Notes under the pieces: generated by a model
What the model was told of the DNA's origin: nothing
The model's database searches: none
Seen by the model: the letters and a program-made list of their open reading frames with translations, nothing else
Translations under genes and position numbers: made by a program
Shown: positions 56,742 to 64,000 of the stretch, piece by piece
How positions within the stretch are numbered: position 1 is the first letter of the stretch
How the letters are laid out: each line of letters starts with the position of its first letter
Source of the DNA: Caulobacter sp.
Lineage (GTDB): Bacteria; Pseudomonadota; Alphaproteobacteria; Caulobacterales; Caulobacteraceae
Assembly (NCBI GenBank): GCA_030683005.1
Contig: JAUXMY010000042.1
Span: 124,001 to 188,000, forward strand
DNA length: 64,000 nt
Direction: 5' to 3'

Positions 56742-57341
56742 ATGCGTATGCTTCTCCCCGCCCTCGCCTGCCTGTCGCTCACGGCCTGCGCCACCTTGGG
56801 CAATTCTCCACCCGCGGGACGTGTCCAGACCACCGATCAGGTCAACAAGGGCAGCGTCACCGGCGCCGTATCGGCGCCGGCCCGCGACCTGAACATATTG
56901 CGGACCAAGATCCCTCAGGTTTTGCTCGACGCGCTGGAAGATCCATACAAGCGTCCGAACCCGGCGACCTGCGCCGAGATCATCGCCCAGGTGCGACCAC
57001 TGTACGAAGCGCTCGGCGCCGACATCGACGACCCGGCGTCCGAAGATGACCGCGGCCTCATCGACAAGGGCCGCGACGCCGCCGAGGATACGGCGCTGGG
57101 CTTCGTCGCCGACGCGGCCCAGGACCTGATCCCGCTGCGGGGATGGGTGCGACGCCTTTCCGGCGCGGAGCGGCACGACCGGCTGGTGCGGGCGGCGATC
57201 ACCGCCGGCGGAATCCGACGGGGTTACCTCAAGGGCCTGGGCGAATCGCGCGGCTGCAATCCGCCGGCCACGCCCAGCCATCTGAAGTCCGGCCTGCCCA
57301 AGGAGCCGCCGCGCAAGGGACCGCAATACCCGATCAAGTAG
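56742..57341 (+). CDS. putative lipoprotein of unknown function
   Basis: 199 residues with a lipoprotein signal, MRMLLPALACLSLTACATLG (lipobox LTAC, Cys16). The mature part is mostly helical, with LDALEDPYKRPNPATCAEI and ERHDRLVRAAITAGGIRRGY; it ends in a basic Pro-rich tail. Not assigned to a family. Convergent with tgt, with 85 bp between the stops. Confidence 0.75.
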   Translation: MRMLLPALACLSLTACATLGNSPPAGRVQTTDQVNKGSVTGAVSAPARDLNILRTKIPQVLLDALEDPYKRPNPATCAEIIAQVRPLYEALGADIDDPASEDDRGLIDKGRDAAEDTALGFVADAAQDLIPLRGWVRRLSGAERHDRLVRAAITAGGIRRGYLKGLGESRGCNPPATPSHLKSGLPKEPPRKGPQYPIK

Positions 57342-57426
57342 GGGGCGACTTCCAGCAGCCGGGCGCTGTCCCCGGACAACGCCGGACGGTGTCGAGGACC
57401 GCTGCGCTTCGCGAAGCAGTCGCCGA

Positions 57427-58569
57427 CTACTTCACGTGCCGCGCCCGGAACTCCCTTCGGAACAACTCAAACGTCCCCGCCGCTATGGCCGCGCGCATGG
57501 CTGCGGTCAGGGCCTGGAAGAAGGCGATGTTGTGCCAGGACAGCAACACCTGGCCGAGGATCTCGTCGGACCGGACGAGGTGGTGCAGATAGGCCTTCGA
57601 GTAGTCCCGGCTGGCCGGGCAGTCGCTGGTCTCGTCCAGCGGGGTGTCCTCGTCGGCGAAGCGGGCGTTCTTCAGGTTGATGGCCCCGTCCCAGGTCCAG
57701 GCCTGGCCGTGGCGGCCCGATCGGGTCGGCAGCACGCAGTCGAACATGTCCACGCCCCGCGCCACAGCCTCGACGAGGTCGATCGGCTTGCCGACGCCCA
57801 TCAGGTAGCGCGGCCGGTCGGCGGGCAGCATGCCTGTGGCATAGTCGAGCACCTCGCACATCGCCTCGTGGCCCTCCCCGACCGCCAGTCCGCCAAGGGC
57901 GTAGCCGTCAAAGCCGGTCTCGATCAGCCGCTCCGACGACTCCCGGCGCAGGTTTTCGAAGGTCGAGCCCTGCTGGATGCCGAACAGGGCCTGGGCGTCT
58001 CGCGTTCCGAAAGCGGCCCTGGAGCGCGCGCCCCAGCGGGCGGAAAGCTCCATACCCTGCCGCGCCCGCGCCTCCTCCGCCGGCCAGGCGACGCATTCAT
58101 CCAGCTGCATGACGATGTCGCTGCCCAGAAGGTCGGCCTGGATCTCGATCGAGCGCTCCGGCGTCAGCACATGCTTTGAGCCGTCCAGGTGGCTGGCGAA
58201 GGTCACTGCCTCCTCCGTCACCTTGCTGATCCCCGACAGGCTCATCACCTGGAAGCCGCCGCTGTCGGTGAGGATCGGCCCCGCCCAGCGCATGAAACGG
58301 TGAAGACCGCCCAGCCGCTGCACCCGCTCCGCCGTCGGCCGCAGCATCAGGTGATAGGTGTTGCCAAGGATGATGTCGGCGCCGGTCGCCTTCACCTGGT
58401 CGACCGTCAGGGCCTTGACCGTGGCGGCCGTGCCCACGGGCATGAAGGCCGGCGTGCGGATGTCGCCGCGTGGAGTGCGCAGGACGCCCGTGCGGGCGGC
58501 GCCTTCGGTTGCGGTCAGATCAAACGGGAAGGCTGCCAATTTTAATCCAGTCGCAACAACAGCTGTCAT
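57427..58569 (-). CDS. tgt: queuine/preQ1 tRNA-ribosyltransferase
   Basis: About 380 residues. Exchanges guanine-34 of GUN tRNAs for preQ1. Catalytic and substrate elements are present: [39 protein letters not shown] and [19 protein letters not shown]. The zinc motif normally C-x-C-x2-C...H reads S-D-C-P-A-S...H here ([17 protein letters not shown]), so two cysteines are replaced by serine. The ATG at 58569 lies inside an intergenic repeat; TTG 58539 is the alternative. Downstream of queA on the same strand. Confidence 0.9.
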   Translation of the reverse strand: MTAVVATGLKLAAFPFDLTATEGAARTGVLRTPRGDIRTPAFMPVGTAATVKALTVDQVKATGADIILGNTYHLMLRPTAERVQRLGGLHRFMRWAGPILTDSGGFQVMSLSGISKVTEEAVTFASHLDGSKHVLTPERSIEIQADLLGSDIVMQLDECVAWPAEEARARQGMELSARWGARSRAAFGTRDAQALFGIQQGSTFENLRRESSERLIETGFDGYALGGLAVGEGHEAMCEVLDYATGMLPADRPRYLMGVGKPIDLVEAVARGVDMFDCVLPTRSGRHGQAWTWDGAINLKNARFADEDTPLDETSDCPASRDYSKAYLHHLVRSDEILGQVLLSWHNIAFFQALTAAMRAAIAAGTFELFRREFRARHVK

Positions 58570-58655
58570 CCCGGCCGTAGCGGAGCGAAGAGCCGGGACC
58601 CACCGAATGTGCGCCGGCTTCTGGGTCCCGGATCGCCTGCTGCGTCCGGGGACAG
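58565..58655. repeat. palindromic intergenic repeat between queA and tgt
   Basis: Inner arms CCGGGACCCA (58593-58602) and TGGGTCCCGG (58622-58631) pair perfectly; outer segments GTCATCCCGG and CCGGGGAC are also complementary in part. This type of element is common in Caulobacteraceae intergenic DNA. It covers the proposed ATG of tgt and could form a hairpin in the queA-tgt transcript. Confidence 0.6.
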
Positions 58656-58667
58656 GGGGAGATGAGG

Positions 58668-59759
58668 TCAGGCGCGGAATAGCAGGCTTGAATCCCCGTA
58701 GGAATAGAAGCGGTAGCCGCTGGAGATGGCGTGGTCGTAGGCCTCTCGCATCTCGCTCTGGCCCGCGAAGGCGCTGACCAGCATGAACAGCGTCGACTTC
58801 GGCAGGTGGAAGTTGGTCATCAGCACGTCGGCGGCCCGGAAGCGGTAGCCGGGGGTGATGAAGATCGCCGTCTCGTCCGCCCAGGGCCGGATCACGCCGT
58901 CCTCGCCCGTGGCGCTCTCGAGCAGGCGCAGCGAGGTGGTGCCGACACAGACGATGCGACCGCCGGCCGCGCGCACGGCGTTCAGCGCGGCGGCGGTGGC
59001 GGCGCTGACCTCGCCGTACTCGGGATGCATGCGGTGGTCGGCCACGTCGTCGACCTTGACCGGCAGGAAGGTGCCGGCGCCGACGTGCAGGGTCACGAAA
59101 TGCTGCGACACGCCCGCTGCCGCCAGCCGCGCCAGCAAGTCGGGCGTGAAATGCAGGCCGGCCGTGGGCGCCGCCACCGAGCCGTCCTCCCGCGCATAGA
59201 CGGTCTGGTAGTCGATGCGGTCCTGCTCGTCCTCGCCCCGCTTGGCGGCGATGTAGGGCGGCAGCGGCATGTGGCCGCGCGTGTTGATCGCCATGTCGAG
59301 GTCGGGCCCGGACAGGTCGAAGGCCAGCACCACCTCGCCGCCCTCGCCCTTCTCGACCACGGTGGCGTCCAGTAGCGCGCCCTCGCACCCGCGGTCGCCG
59401 GTCGCGCCGAAGCGGACCCGGTCGCCGGCTTTCAGGCGCTTGCCGGGCCGCATGAAGGCGCTCCAGCGGTCCGGCGACAGACGCTTGTGCAGCGTCGCCT
59501 CGACCGCGACGGGCGAGCCGTCGCCGCCGCCCTCGCTGCGGCCCTCGCGTTGGCCGTCCAGCCTGGCCGGGATCACGCGGGTGTCGTTGAACACCAGAGC
59601 ATCGCCGGCGCGTAGCAGTGAGGGCAGGTCGCCGACCGTCAGGTCCTCACGTCCCCCGCCCGGCCGGACCACCAGCAGGCGGGCGCTTTCGCGCGGGCTG
59701 GCCGGTCGCAGCGCGATAAGATTCTCGGGCAGGTCGAAATCGAAATCAGACAGACGCAT
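58668..59759 (-). CDS. queA: S-adenosylmethionine:tRNA ribosyltransferase-isomerase
   Basis: 363 residues. Converts preQ1-tRNA to epoxyqueuosine-tRNA using the ribosyl part of SAM. Recognised by [78 protein letters not shown] and [17 protein letters not shown]. The ATG at 59759 matches the family's N terminus. Followed by tgt on the same strand, the usual queuosine pairing. Confidence 0.95.
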   Translation of the reverse strand: MRLSDFDFDLPENLIALRPASPRESARLLVVRPGGGREDLTVGDLPSLLRAGDALVFNDTRVIPARLDGQREGRSEGGGDGSPVAVEATLHKRLSPDRWSAFMRPGKRLKAGDRVRFGATGDRGCEGALLDATVVEKGEGGEVVLAFDLSGPDLDMAINTRGHMPLPPYIAAKRGEDEQDRIDYQTVYAREDGSVAAPTAGLHFTPDLLARLAAAGVSQHFVTLHVGAGTFLPVKVDDVADHRMHPEYGEVSAATAAALNAVRAAGGRIVCVGTTSLRLLESATGEDGVIRPWADETAIFITPGYRFRAADVLMTNFHLPKSTLFMLVSAFAGQSEMREAYDHAISSGYRFYSYGDSSLLFRA

Positions 59760-59857
59760 GGACGGGCGAACCGCCACGTCCACGCGGCTTCGTCAAGCGC
59801 GCGATGGACAACACCGCCCGCGATACACACATTGGGCCTACACCTCCGGGGTTCTTC

Positions 59858-60472
59858 ATGCGTTTTGTAATCGTAGCTCTGACCGTCGGCGTCGCCGTCC
59901 TGACCACGGCCTGCAACCGCAACACCGAAAAGGCCGAGGCCCCACCCCCCGCTGTCGCCGAGGCGCCGCCGGCCCCCGCGCCGGGCGACGAGGGGCCTGC
60001 CGTTGAGGTCGCGCCGGGGTATCGGCACGAGGCTGCCTTCGACGCGTCCGGCTTCTATCTGACGCCCCGGCCCGTGCAGATCGGAAGCTATCGCCTGACC
60101 CATCTGGGCATAGGCGCGCCGAGCGATTTCCAGCAGTGGGAGAAGGGCGAGCGCGCCTCGGTATTCGGACCGATCCTGCTGCAGTTCGATGACGTCAGCA
60201 GTCCCGTCCGAACCAACGAGATGGGCGGCGAGGCCTACACGGTCAGCGTTCGGGTCCTGCCCCAAGCCTACAGCCTCACGACCGGCGAGGTGACCTTCAG
60301 GGGCGCCGATCCGAAACTGGGCGAGGTGCTGTTCAGCGGCCAGTTCGATCAACCCGCCCTTGCCGAGGCGCGCAACGAAGGCTCCAGCCAGGATCCGGTC
60401 CTCCGCGGCCTGCTCAAGGTTGGCGAAGCGCCGGCGAAGCCCGTGGCCATGGTCTATTTCGTCGGCGAGTGA
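59858..60472 (+). CDS. putative lipoprotein of unknown function
   Basis: 204 residues from ATG 59858: MRFVIVALTVGVAVLTTACN with lipobox LTTAC, then a disordered Pro/Ala/Glu linker and a beta-rich domain (about 60-200) containing GFYLTPRPVQIGSYRLTHLG and AVFGPILLQFDD-like strands. Unknown family. The ORF can be extended 18 codons upstream but the signal peptide fixes the start. Divergent from queA. Confidence 0.78.
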   Translation: MRFVIVALTVGVAVLTTACNRNTEKAEAPPPAVAEAPPAPAPGDEGPAVEVAPGYRHEAAFDASGFYLTPRPVQIGSYRLTHLGIGAPSDFQQWEKGERASVFGPILLQFDDVSSPVRTNEMGGEAYTVSVRVLPQAYSLTTGEVTFRGADPKLGEVLFSGQFDQPALAEARNEGSSQDPVLRGLLKVGEAPAKPVAMVYFVGE

Positions 60473-60536
60473 CACGGCGCCGAACCCGCGCGGAGCCTGC
60501 ACCGGCCGTGCACGAATCGCGTGCTAGACCGGGCCG

Positions 60537-61520
60537 GTGAGAGCCCTGTTCAAATTCCTGTCCGGCCTTGCCCGCGCCGCGGCGCTGCTGATAACGGCTG
60601 GCTGCGCGCTGCTTCTGCTGCTGGCCCAGGGCGGCCGCTTCAGCGATCGGCTGGATGTTCTGACGCATTTCACCCCCTGGCTGCTGGCCGGCTCGGTGCT
60701 CGGGCTGGCGCTCTGGGTCTTCGCAGGCCGGCATGGACGCCTAACGCCCGCCATCGCCGTCGTTGGCGGACTTTCCGCGCTGGTTCTGATGGGTCCCGAG
60801 CTGCTCGCCGCCGCCGGTCACGAAAAGGCCCCGGCCGCCGGACCGACGCTGAAGATCGTCCAGTTCAACCTCTGGGGCCGCAACAGGGACCCGGACGCGA
60901 CGGCCCGCTGGATTCTCGAGGAGGATCCGGATGTCATCGTCCTGCAGGAAGGCTTCGCGAAGTCCGGCGGCGTCGCCCGGGCGCTGTCGGTCCGGTATCC
61001 GCACCGCACGACGTGCGCCGAGCCCCGCGCCTGTTCGACAATGATCCTGTCGAAGCGCGCGCCGATCGCCGAGAGCGGCCTGCAGGCCGGGGTATCGGAC
61101 GCCAACCTGTCAGGCGCCTGGGCCACCTTCCAGGGCAGCCGCGGCGCCTACACCGTGGTCGGAGCCCACTACACCTGGCCGTTCCCCGCCGGACCGCAAC
61201 AGCAGCAGACCCTTCGGTTGTCACGGGTGCTGGATCGGTTTCCGAAGGAGAGCCTCGTCGTGGTCGGCGACTTCAACTCCACACCCTGGTCATTCTCGCT
61301 GCGCCGTCAGGACCGCCTGTTCGGACTCGAGCGCCGCACCCGCGCCCTTTTCACATGGCCCGCCGGCCGCTTCTCGAGTCTGAAGATCGCCGCGCCTTTC
61401 CCCGTCCTGGCGATCGACCAGGTCTATGCCGGATCCGCCTGGAAGACCGTGGAGGTCCGCCGAGGGCCTGCGCTGGGGTCGGACCACTATCCTGTCGTGG
61501 TTGAGCTGGCCCGTCCCTGA
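60537..61520 (+). CDS. membrane-anchored endonuclease/exonuclease/phosphatase family protein
   Basis: 327 residues, GTG start. Three N-terminal hydrophobic helices (to about residue 95) precede an EEP domain: KIVQFNLWGRN (Asn), EEDPDVIVLQEG (Glu), VVGAHYTWPF (His), VVVGDFNSTPWS (Asp, Asn) and the terminal LGSDHYPVVVEL (Asp-His pair). The catalytic set is complete. Relatives include periplasmic phosphodiesterases and nucleases; the substrate is unknown. Confidence 0.87.
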   Translation: MRALFKFLSGLARAAALLITAGCALLLLLAQGGRFSDRLDVLTHFTPWLLAGSVLGLALWVFAGRHGRLTPAIAVVGGLSALVLMGPELLAAAGHEKAPAAGPTLKIVQFNLWGRNRDPDATARWILEEDPDVIVLQEGFAKSGGVARALSVRYPHRTTCAEPRACSTMILSKRAPIAESGLQAGVSDANLSGAWATFQGSRGAYTVVGAHYTWPFPAGPQQQQTLRLSRVLDRFPKESLVVVGDFNSTPWSFSLRRQDRLFGLERRTRALFTWPAGRFSSLKIAAPFPVLAIDQVYAGSAWKTVEVRRGPALGSDHYPVVVELARP

Positions 61521-61583
61521 CGGCTGGACGTTGAACCGGGAACGTCGCTAGATGGCGGCGTTCTTCCAGTCCGGAGTCGCCAC

Positions 61584-62168
61584 ATGGCCAAGACCCTTCG
61601 CACCGCCGCCGTCGCCACGGGCCTTGTCGCGCTCGCCACGGCAGCCTTGGCCGCCCCGCCCTGGAGTGGCAGCTATGATCGGCTTCCTGACGGAACCTAC
61701 CAGCAGAGCTGCCGCGACATCAGCGCTTTCAACGGCCAGCTCTACGCCCGCTGCAAGAACAACGGCGGCGCCTTCTATGAGACCCAGCTGTTCTATCGCA
61801 GCTGCCAGCGTGGCGTCGCGAACGTGAACGGTCGACTGCAGTGTGAGGGCGGCGGTTACGGCCAGGGGGGAGGCTATGGCCAAGGGGGTGGTTGGAGCGG
61901 CGGCGGCTCGGGCCCGGCCGGCCTGATCGTCTTCGAGAACCCGGACTACAGGGGCATGCGCCTGGAGATTGCCGACTCCGTTCCGGACCTCGCCGGATCC
62001 GGTCTCGACGACGAAATTACCTCGGTGCGCGTCCTGCGTGGGTCCTGGCTGCTCTGCTCGGCCCGCGACTTCGGCGGCGAGTGCCACACGGTCGACGCAG
62101 ACAGCCCCAACATAAAGACCATCAATCTGAACGACCGCGTCACATCGATCCGCCGACTGAGGCGGTAG
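61584..62168 (+). CDS. secreted CVNH - beta/gamma-crystallin fusion protein
   Basis: 194 residues. After a signal peptide (LVALATAALA), residues about 27-90 resemble one cyanovirin-N homology unit (GTYQQSCRDISAFNGQLYAR, then CKNNGGAFYETQL), which binds mannose-rich glycans in other proteins. A Gly/Tyr/Gln-rich linker (about 91-112) leads to a beta/gamma-crystallin-like domain (LIVFENPDYRGMRLEIADSV, WLLCSARDFGGECHTVD, TSIRRLR). A small extracellular or periplasmic lectin-like protein is the best reading. Confidence 0.8.
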   Translation: MAKTLRTAAVATGLVALATAALAAPPWSGSYDRLPDGTYQQSCRDISAFNGQLYARCKNNGGAFYETQLFYRSCQRGVANVNGRLQCEGGGYGQGGGYGQGGGWSGGGSGPAGLIVFENPDYRGMRLEIADSVPDLAGSGLDDEITSVRVLRGSWLLCSARDFGGECHTVDADSPNIKTINLNDRVTSIRRLRR

Positions 62169-62176
62169 GTCGAGCC

Positions 62177-62204
62177 GGGGACATGCACTTCAGTGCGTGT
62201 CCCC
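62177..62204. repeat. palindrome, first of a tandem pair
   Basis: GGGGACATGCAC pairs with GTGCGTGTCCCC around TTCA. With the hairpin at 62222-62253 it forms a pair separated by 17 bp. It begins 9 bp after the CVNH gene stop. Confidence 0.7.
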
Positions 62205-62221
62205 GTCGGCCTGAAGCTGCA

Positions 62222-62253
62222 GGGGACACGTACCGAAGACGGTACATGTCCCC
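62222..62253. repeat. palindrome, second of a tandem pair
   Basis: GGGGACACGTACCG pairs with CGGTACATGTCCCC around AAGA; one pair is a wobble. The GGGGACA...TGTCCCC type resembles REP-like sequences moved by RAYT transposases. It ends 9 bp before the ppiB stop, so it may serve as a two-way transcript end. Confidence 0.7.
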
Positions 62254-62261
62254 GGCCGTCT

Positions 62262-62729
62262 TTACGCGTCGGCGGCGACCTTCATCGACACGATCTTGCC
62301 CGGCTGGCGCGGCGGTTCGCCCTTGGGCAGGGCGTCAATGTGGTCCATGCCGTCGGTGACCACGCCCCAGACGGTGTACTGACCATCCAGGAAGGTGGCG
62401 TCGTCGAAGCAGATGAAGAACTGGCTGTTGGCCGAGTTGGGCTGGTTGGTCCGGGCCATCGAACAGACGCCGCGCAGGTGCGGCTCGCGCGAAAACTCGG
62501 CCTTCAGGTCCGGCTTCTTCGATCCGCCCGAGCCGGTGCCCGTCGGGTCGCCGCCCTGGGCCATGAAGCCCGGAATGACGCGGTGGAAGACCACGCCATC
62601 GTAGAAGCCCTCGCGGGTCAGCTCCTTGATCCGTTCGACATGGCCGGGGGCCAGGTCGGGGCGCAGCTGGATTGTGACCACGCCGGTTTCGGTGGTCAGC
62701 AGCAGGGTGTTTTCGGCGTCGGTCGTCAT
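62262..62729 (-). CDS. ppiB: cytoplasmic-type peptidylprolyl isomerase (cyclophilin)
   Basis: 155 residues, a compact cyclophilin domain without signal peptide: VVFHRVIPGFMAQGGDPTGTGSGG, then SMARTNQPNSANSQFFICFDDATFLDGQYTVWG. Catalytic Arg (FHRVI), Phe and Gln (MAQGGD) are conserved, so isomerase activity is expected. Last of three same-strand cyclophilin genes with gaps of 5 and 13 bp. Confidence 0.93.
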   Translation of the reverse strand: MTTDAENTLLLTTETGVVTIQLRPDLAPGHVERIKELTREGFYDGVVFHRVIPGFMAQGGDPTGTGSGGSKKPDLKAEFSREPHLRGVCSMARTNQPNSANSQFFICFDDATFLDGQYTVWGVVTDGMDHIDALPKGEPPRQPGKIVSMKVAADA

Positions 62730-62734
62730 GGGGG

Positions 62735-63562
62735 CTATTCCACCTTCACAGGAATGTTCACGTCACAGAGCGAGAAGTCGGCGCCCTTTTCATTGCGCAG
62801 CCGCTCGATCTCGCCCCTGAACCAGGGGCCGGCCGGGTCGATGACCCGCACGGTCGGGCGTTCGGAAGCGGGTATATCGGCCATAACGCGCACGCGGTCC
62901 ATCCGGTCCTGCGGCGCGGCCACCGGCTCGCCGGTCTTGATGGCCCGGACCGCCTCCAGCCCGCTGATCACCCGGCCAAACGCGGTGTAGCGCTTGTCGA
63001 GCGACATGTAGGGCTGGCGCATCAGGAAGAACTGGCTGTTGGCGCTGTCGGGATTGTCGTCGCGCGCCATGCCGACCACGCCGGGGCAGTAGCTGCCCCA
63101 GGCTGCGACCTTGCTGTCGGCGGTCATCTCACTCCAGCTCAGCGCCTGACTGATGATCGGGAGCGACTTGACGAAGCCCTCCTCGGTTCCCCACGGACTG
63201 GCGGCGATGACGAAAGCCGTATCGGCGGCGCGGCGGAAGGTGAACTCGCCCTTCAGGTCCGGCAGGTCCGTGCCGCCCTCCCCTGTGTCCTGGGGATCGC
63301 CGGTCTGGGCCATGAAGCGGTCGATCACCCGGAAGAAGGTCCGGCCGTCGTACGTTCCCTTGCGGGCCAGTTCCTTGAGTCGCGCCACGTGGCCGGGCGC
63401 AACCTCGGGAACCAGCTCGACGATCACCCGCCCCTTGCTGGTGTCGATAACCAGCACGTCATCGGCATCGGGCATGCGCCAGTCGGCGGCGACGGGCGCA
63501 GCCAGGGCCGGCGAGACGCAGCCCGCCAGGATGGCGGCGAGGATCAGGGTGTGGCCACGCAT
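62735..63562 (-). CDS. secreted cyclophilin-type peptidylprolyl isomerase
   Basis: 275 residues with signal peptide MRGHTLILAAILAGCVSPAL ending ALAA (the Cys at 15 could alternatively be read as a lipobox). Cyclophilin core: YDGRTFFRVIDRFMAQTGDPQDTGEGG and GMARDDNPDSANSQFFLMRQ. The core has an insertion between these parts and a C-terminal extension ending LCDVNIPVKVE, shared with the partial gene at 63576. Probably periplasmic folding enzyme. Confidence 0.88.
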   Translation of the reverse strand: MRGHTLILAAILAGCVSPALAAPVAADWRMPDADDVLVIDTSKGRVIVELVPEVAPGHVARLKELARKGTYDGRTFFRVIDRFMAQTGDPQDTGEGGTDLPDLKGEFTFRRAADTAFVIAASPWGTEEGFVKSLPIISQALSWSEMTADSKVAAWGSYCPGVVGMARDDNPDSANSQFFLMRQPYMSLDKRYTAFGRVISGLEAVRAIKTGEPVAAPQDRMDRVRVMADIPASERPTVRVIDPAGPWFRGEIERLRNEKGADFSLCDVNIPVKVE

Positions 63563-63575
63563 GGGCGTTCCTCCG

Positions 63576-64000
63576 TCAGCCGACCTTGGCCGGAATCTCG
63601 ATATCGCAGGGATTGAGCGGACGCCCTTGGGCCTTTGACTTCGCATCGGCGACCAGCGCCCTGAAGGTCGGGCCGCCGACGTCGAGCACCTGGACCTTCG
63701 GCCGCTGGGCCGCCGGCAGGTCGGCCAGCACCCGGACAGTCTTCATCACGTCCTGCGGCGAGGCCACCGGCTCGCCGGTCTTGAGGGCCCGCACGGTGTC
63801 CTGGCCGACGATCACGCGCCCCCAGGCGGTGTAGTTGTTGTCTAGCGACGGATAGGGCCCGCGCATGAAGAAAAACTGGCTGTTGGCGCTGTCGGGACTG
63901 TTCGCCCGCGCCATGCCCATGACGCCGGAACAGAACAGGCCCCAGGACGTCACCCTGCCATCTGCCGCCAGCATCATCTGCATACTCGGCAGGGAGCGCA
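63576..64000 (-). CDS. cyclophilin-type peptidylprolyl isomerase, partial (cut by window end)
   Basis: Only the C-terminal 140 or so residues are in the window; the frame is open through position 64000. GMARANSPDSANSQFFFMRGP and YTAWGRVIVGQDTVRALKTGEPVASPQDVM match the neighbouring secreted cyclophilin over its C-terminal half, and the ends LNPCDIEIPAKVG and LCDVNIPVKVE are alike. A tandem duplicate. Confidence 0.85.
   Translation of the reverse strand, partial: RSLPSMQMMLAADGRVTSWGLFCSGVMGMARANSPDSANSQFFFMRGPYPSLDNNYTAWGRVIVGQDTVRALKTGEPVASPQDVMKTVRVLADLPAAQRPKVQVLDVGGPTFRALVADAKSKAQGRPLNPCDIEIPAKVG

Overview
The window is high-GC, tightly packed bacterial DNA. Gene content and order (guaB / rsmB / guaA, an ast arginine-succinyltransferase cluster, tamB-tamA, FixK-like regulators, many ATGA/GTGA stop-start overlaps, palindromic intergenic repeats) point to an alphaproteobacterium, most likely Caulobacteraceae (Caulobacter / Phenylobacterium / Brevundimonas). 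This placement is inferred from gene content. It is chromosomal: no replication genes, phage genes, transposase or CRISPR array was seen.

Region 1 (1-14.6 kb) looks like an oxygen-limitation island. It holds two Crp/Fnr regulators without an N-terminal iron-sulfur cysteine cluster, a fused aminoglycoside-phosphotransferase/P-loop kinase protein, phosphate acetyltransferase, acetate kinase, a double UspA protein, a Kef-type cation:proton antiporter, a broken Hsp20 gene, a DUF6629-like membrane protein and a three-gene MacAB-like exporter. Four 14-bp FNR/FixK-type palindromes (TTGAY-N4-RTCAA) and one near match sit upstream of these units. The island would make ATP from acetyl-CoA through acetyl phosphate, balance ions and protect proteins under low oxygen.

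Region 2 (14.9-34.1 kb) is mostly housekeeping: a glutamine amidotransferase, the purine/rRNA block guaB-MAPEG-rsmB-guaA, an NAD(P)H oxidoreductase preceded by a coupled 34-residue ORF, a GNAT acetyltransferase, ppx-rlmE, hspQ, phhA, an acyltransferase divergent from a membrane LytTR protein, and an arginine catabolic cluster (M20 hydrolase-astA-astD-astB) lacking astC and astE. A low-GC trypsin-like gene is inserted between the GNAT and rlmE genes. Three copies of a roughly 115-bp inverted-repeat element lie in this stretch.

Region 3 (34.2-43.9 kb) carries tamA-tamB, for outer-membrane/autotransporter assembly, divergent from an operon of circularly permuted ATP-grasp, alpha-E and transglutaminase-like proteins; the last ends in nine glutamines.

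Region 4 (44-56.4 kb) is a cell-surface locus: a CsgG-like protein, a 1116-residue cysteine-patterned DUF11-repeat protein and small secreted proteins; a secreted unknown protein coupled to a NarL-type response regulator; its convergent histidine kinase; and an SdrD_B-repeat protein. A nearly identical palindrome (CCCCCAWGATCATGGG) lies upstream of both surface-protein units, which suggests one regulator controls both.

Region 5 (56.5-64 kb) has tRNA-Lys(TTT), tgt and queA for queuosine (Tgt lacks two of the usual three zinc cysteines), two lipoproteins, an EEP-family phosphatase/nuclease, a CVNH-betagamma-crystallin fusion, a tandem pair of GGGGACA-type palindromes, and three tandem cyclophilins, the last cut by the window end.
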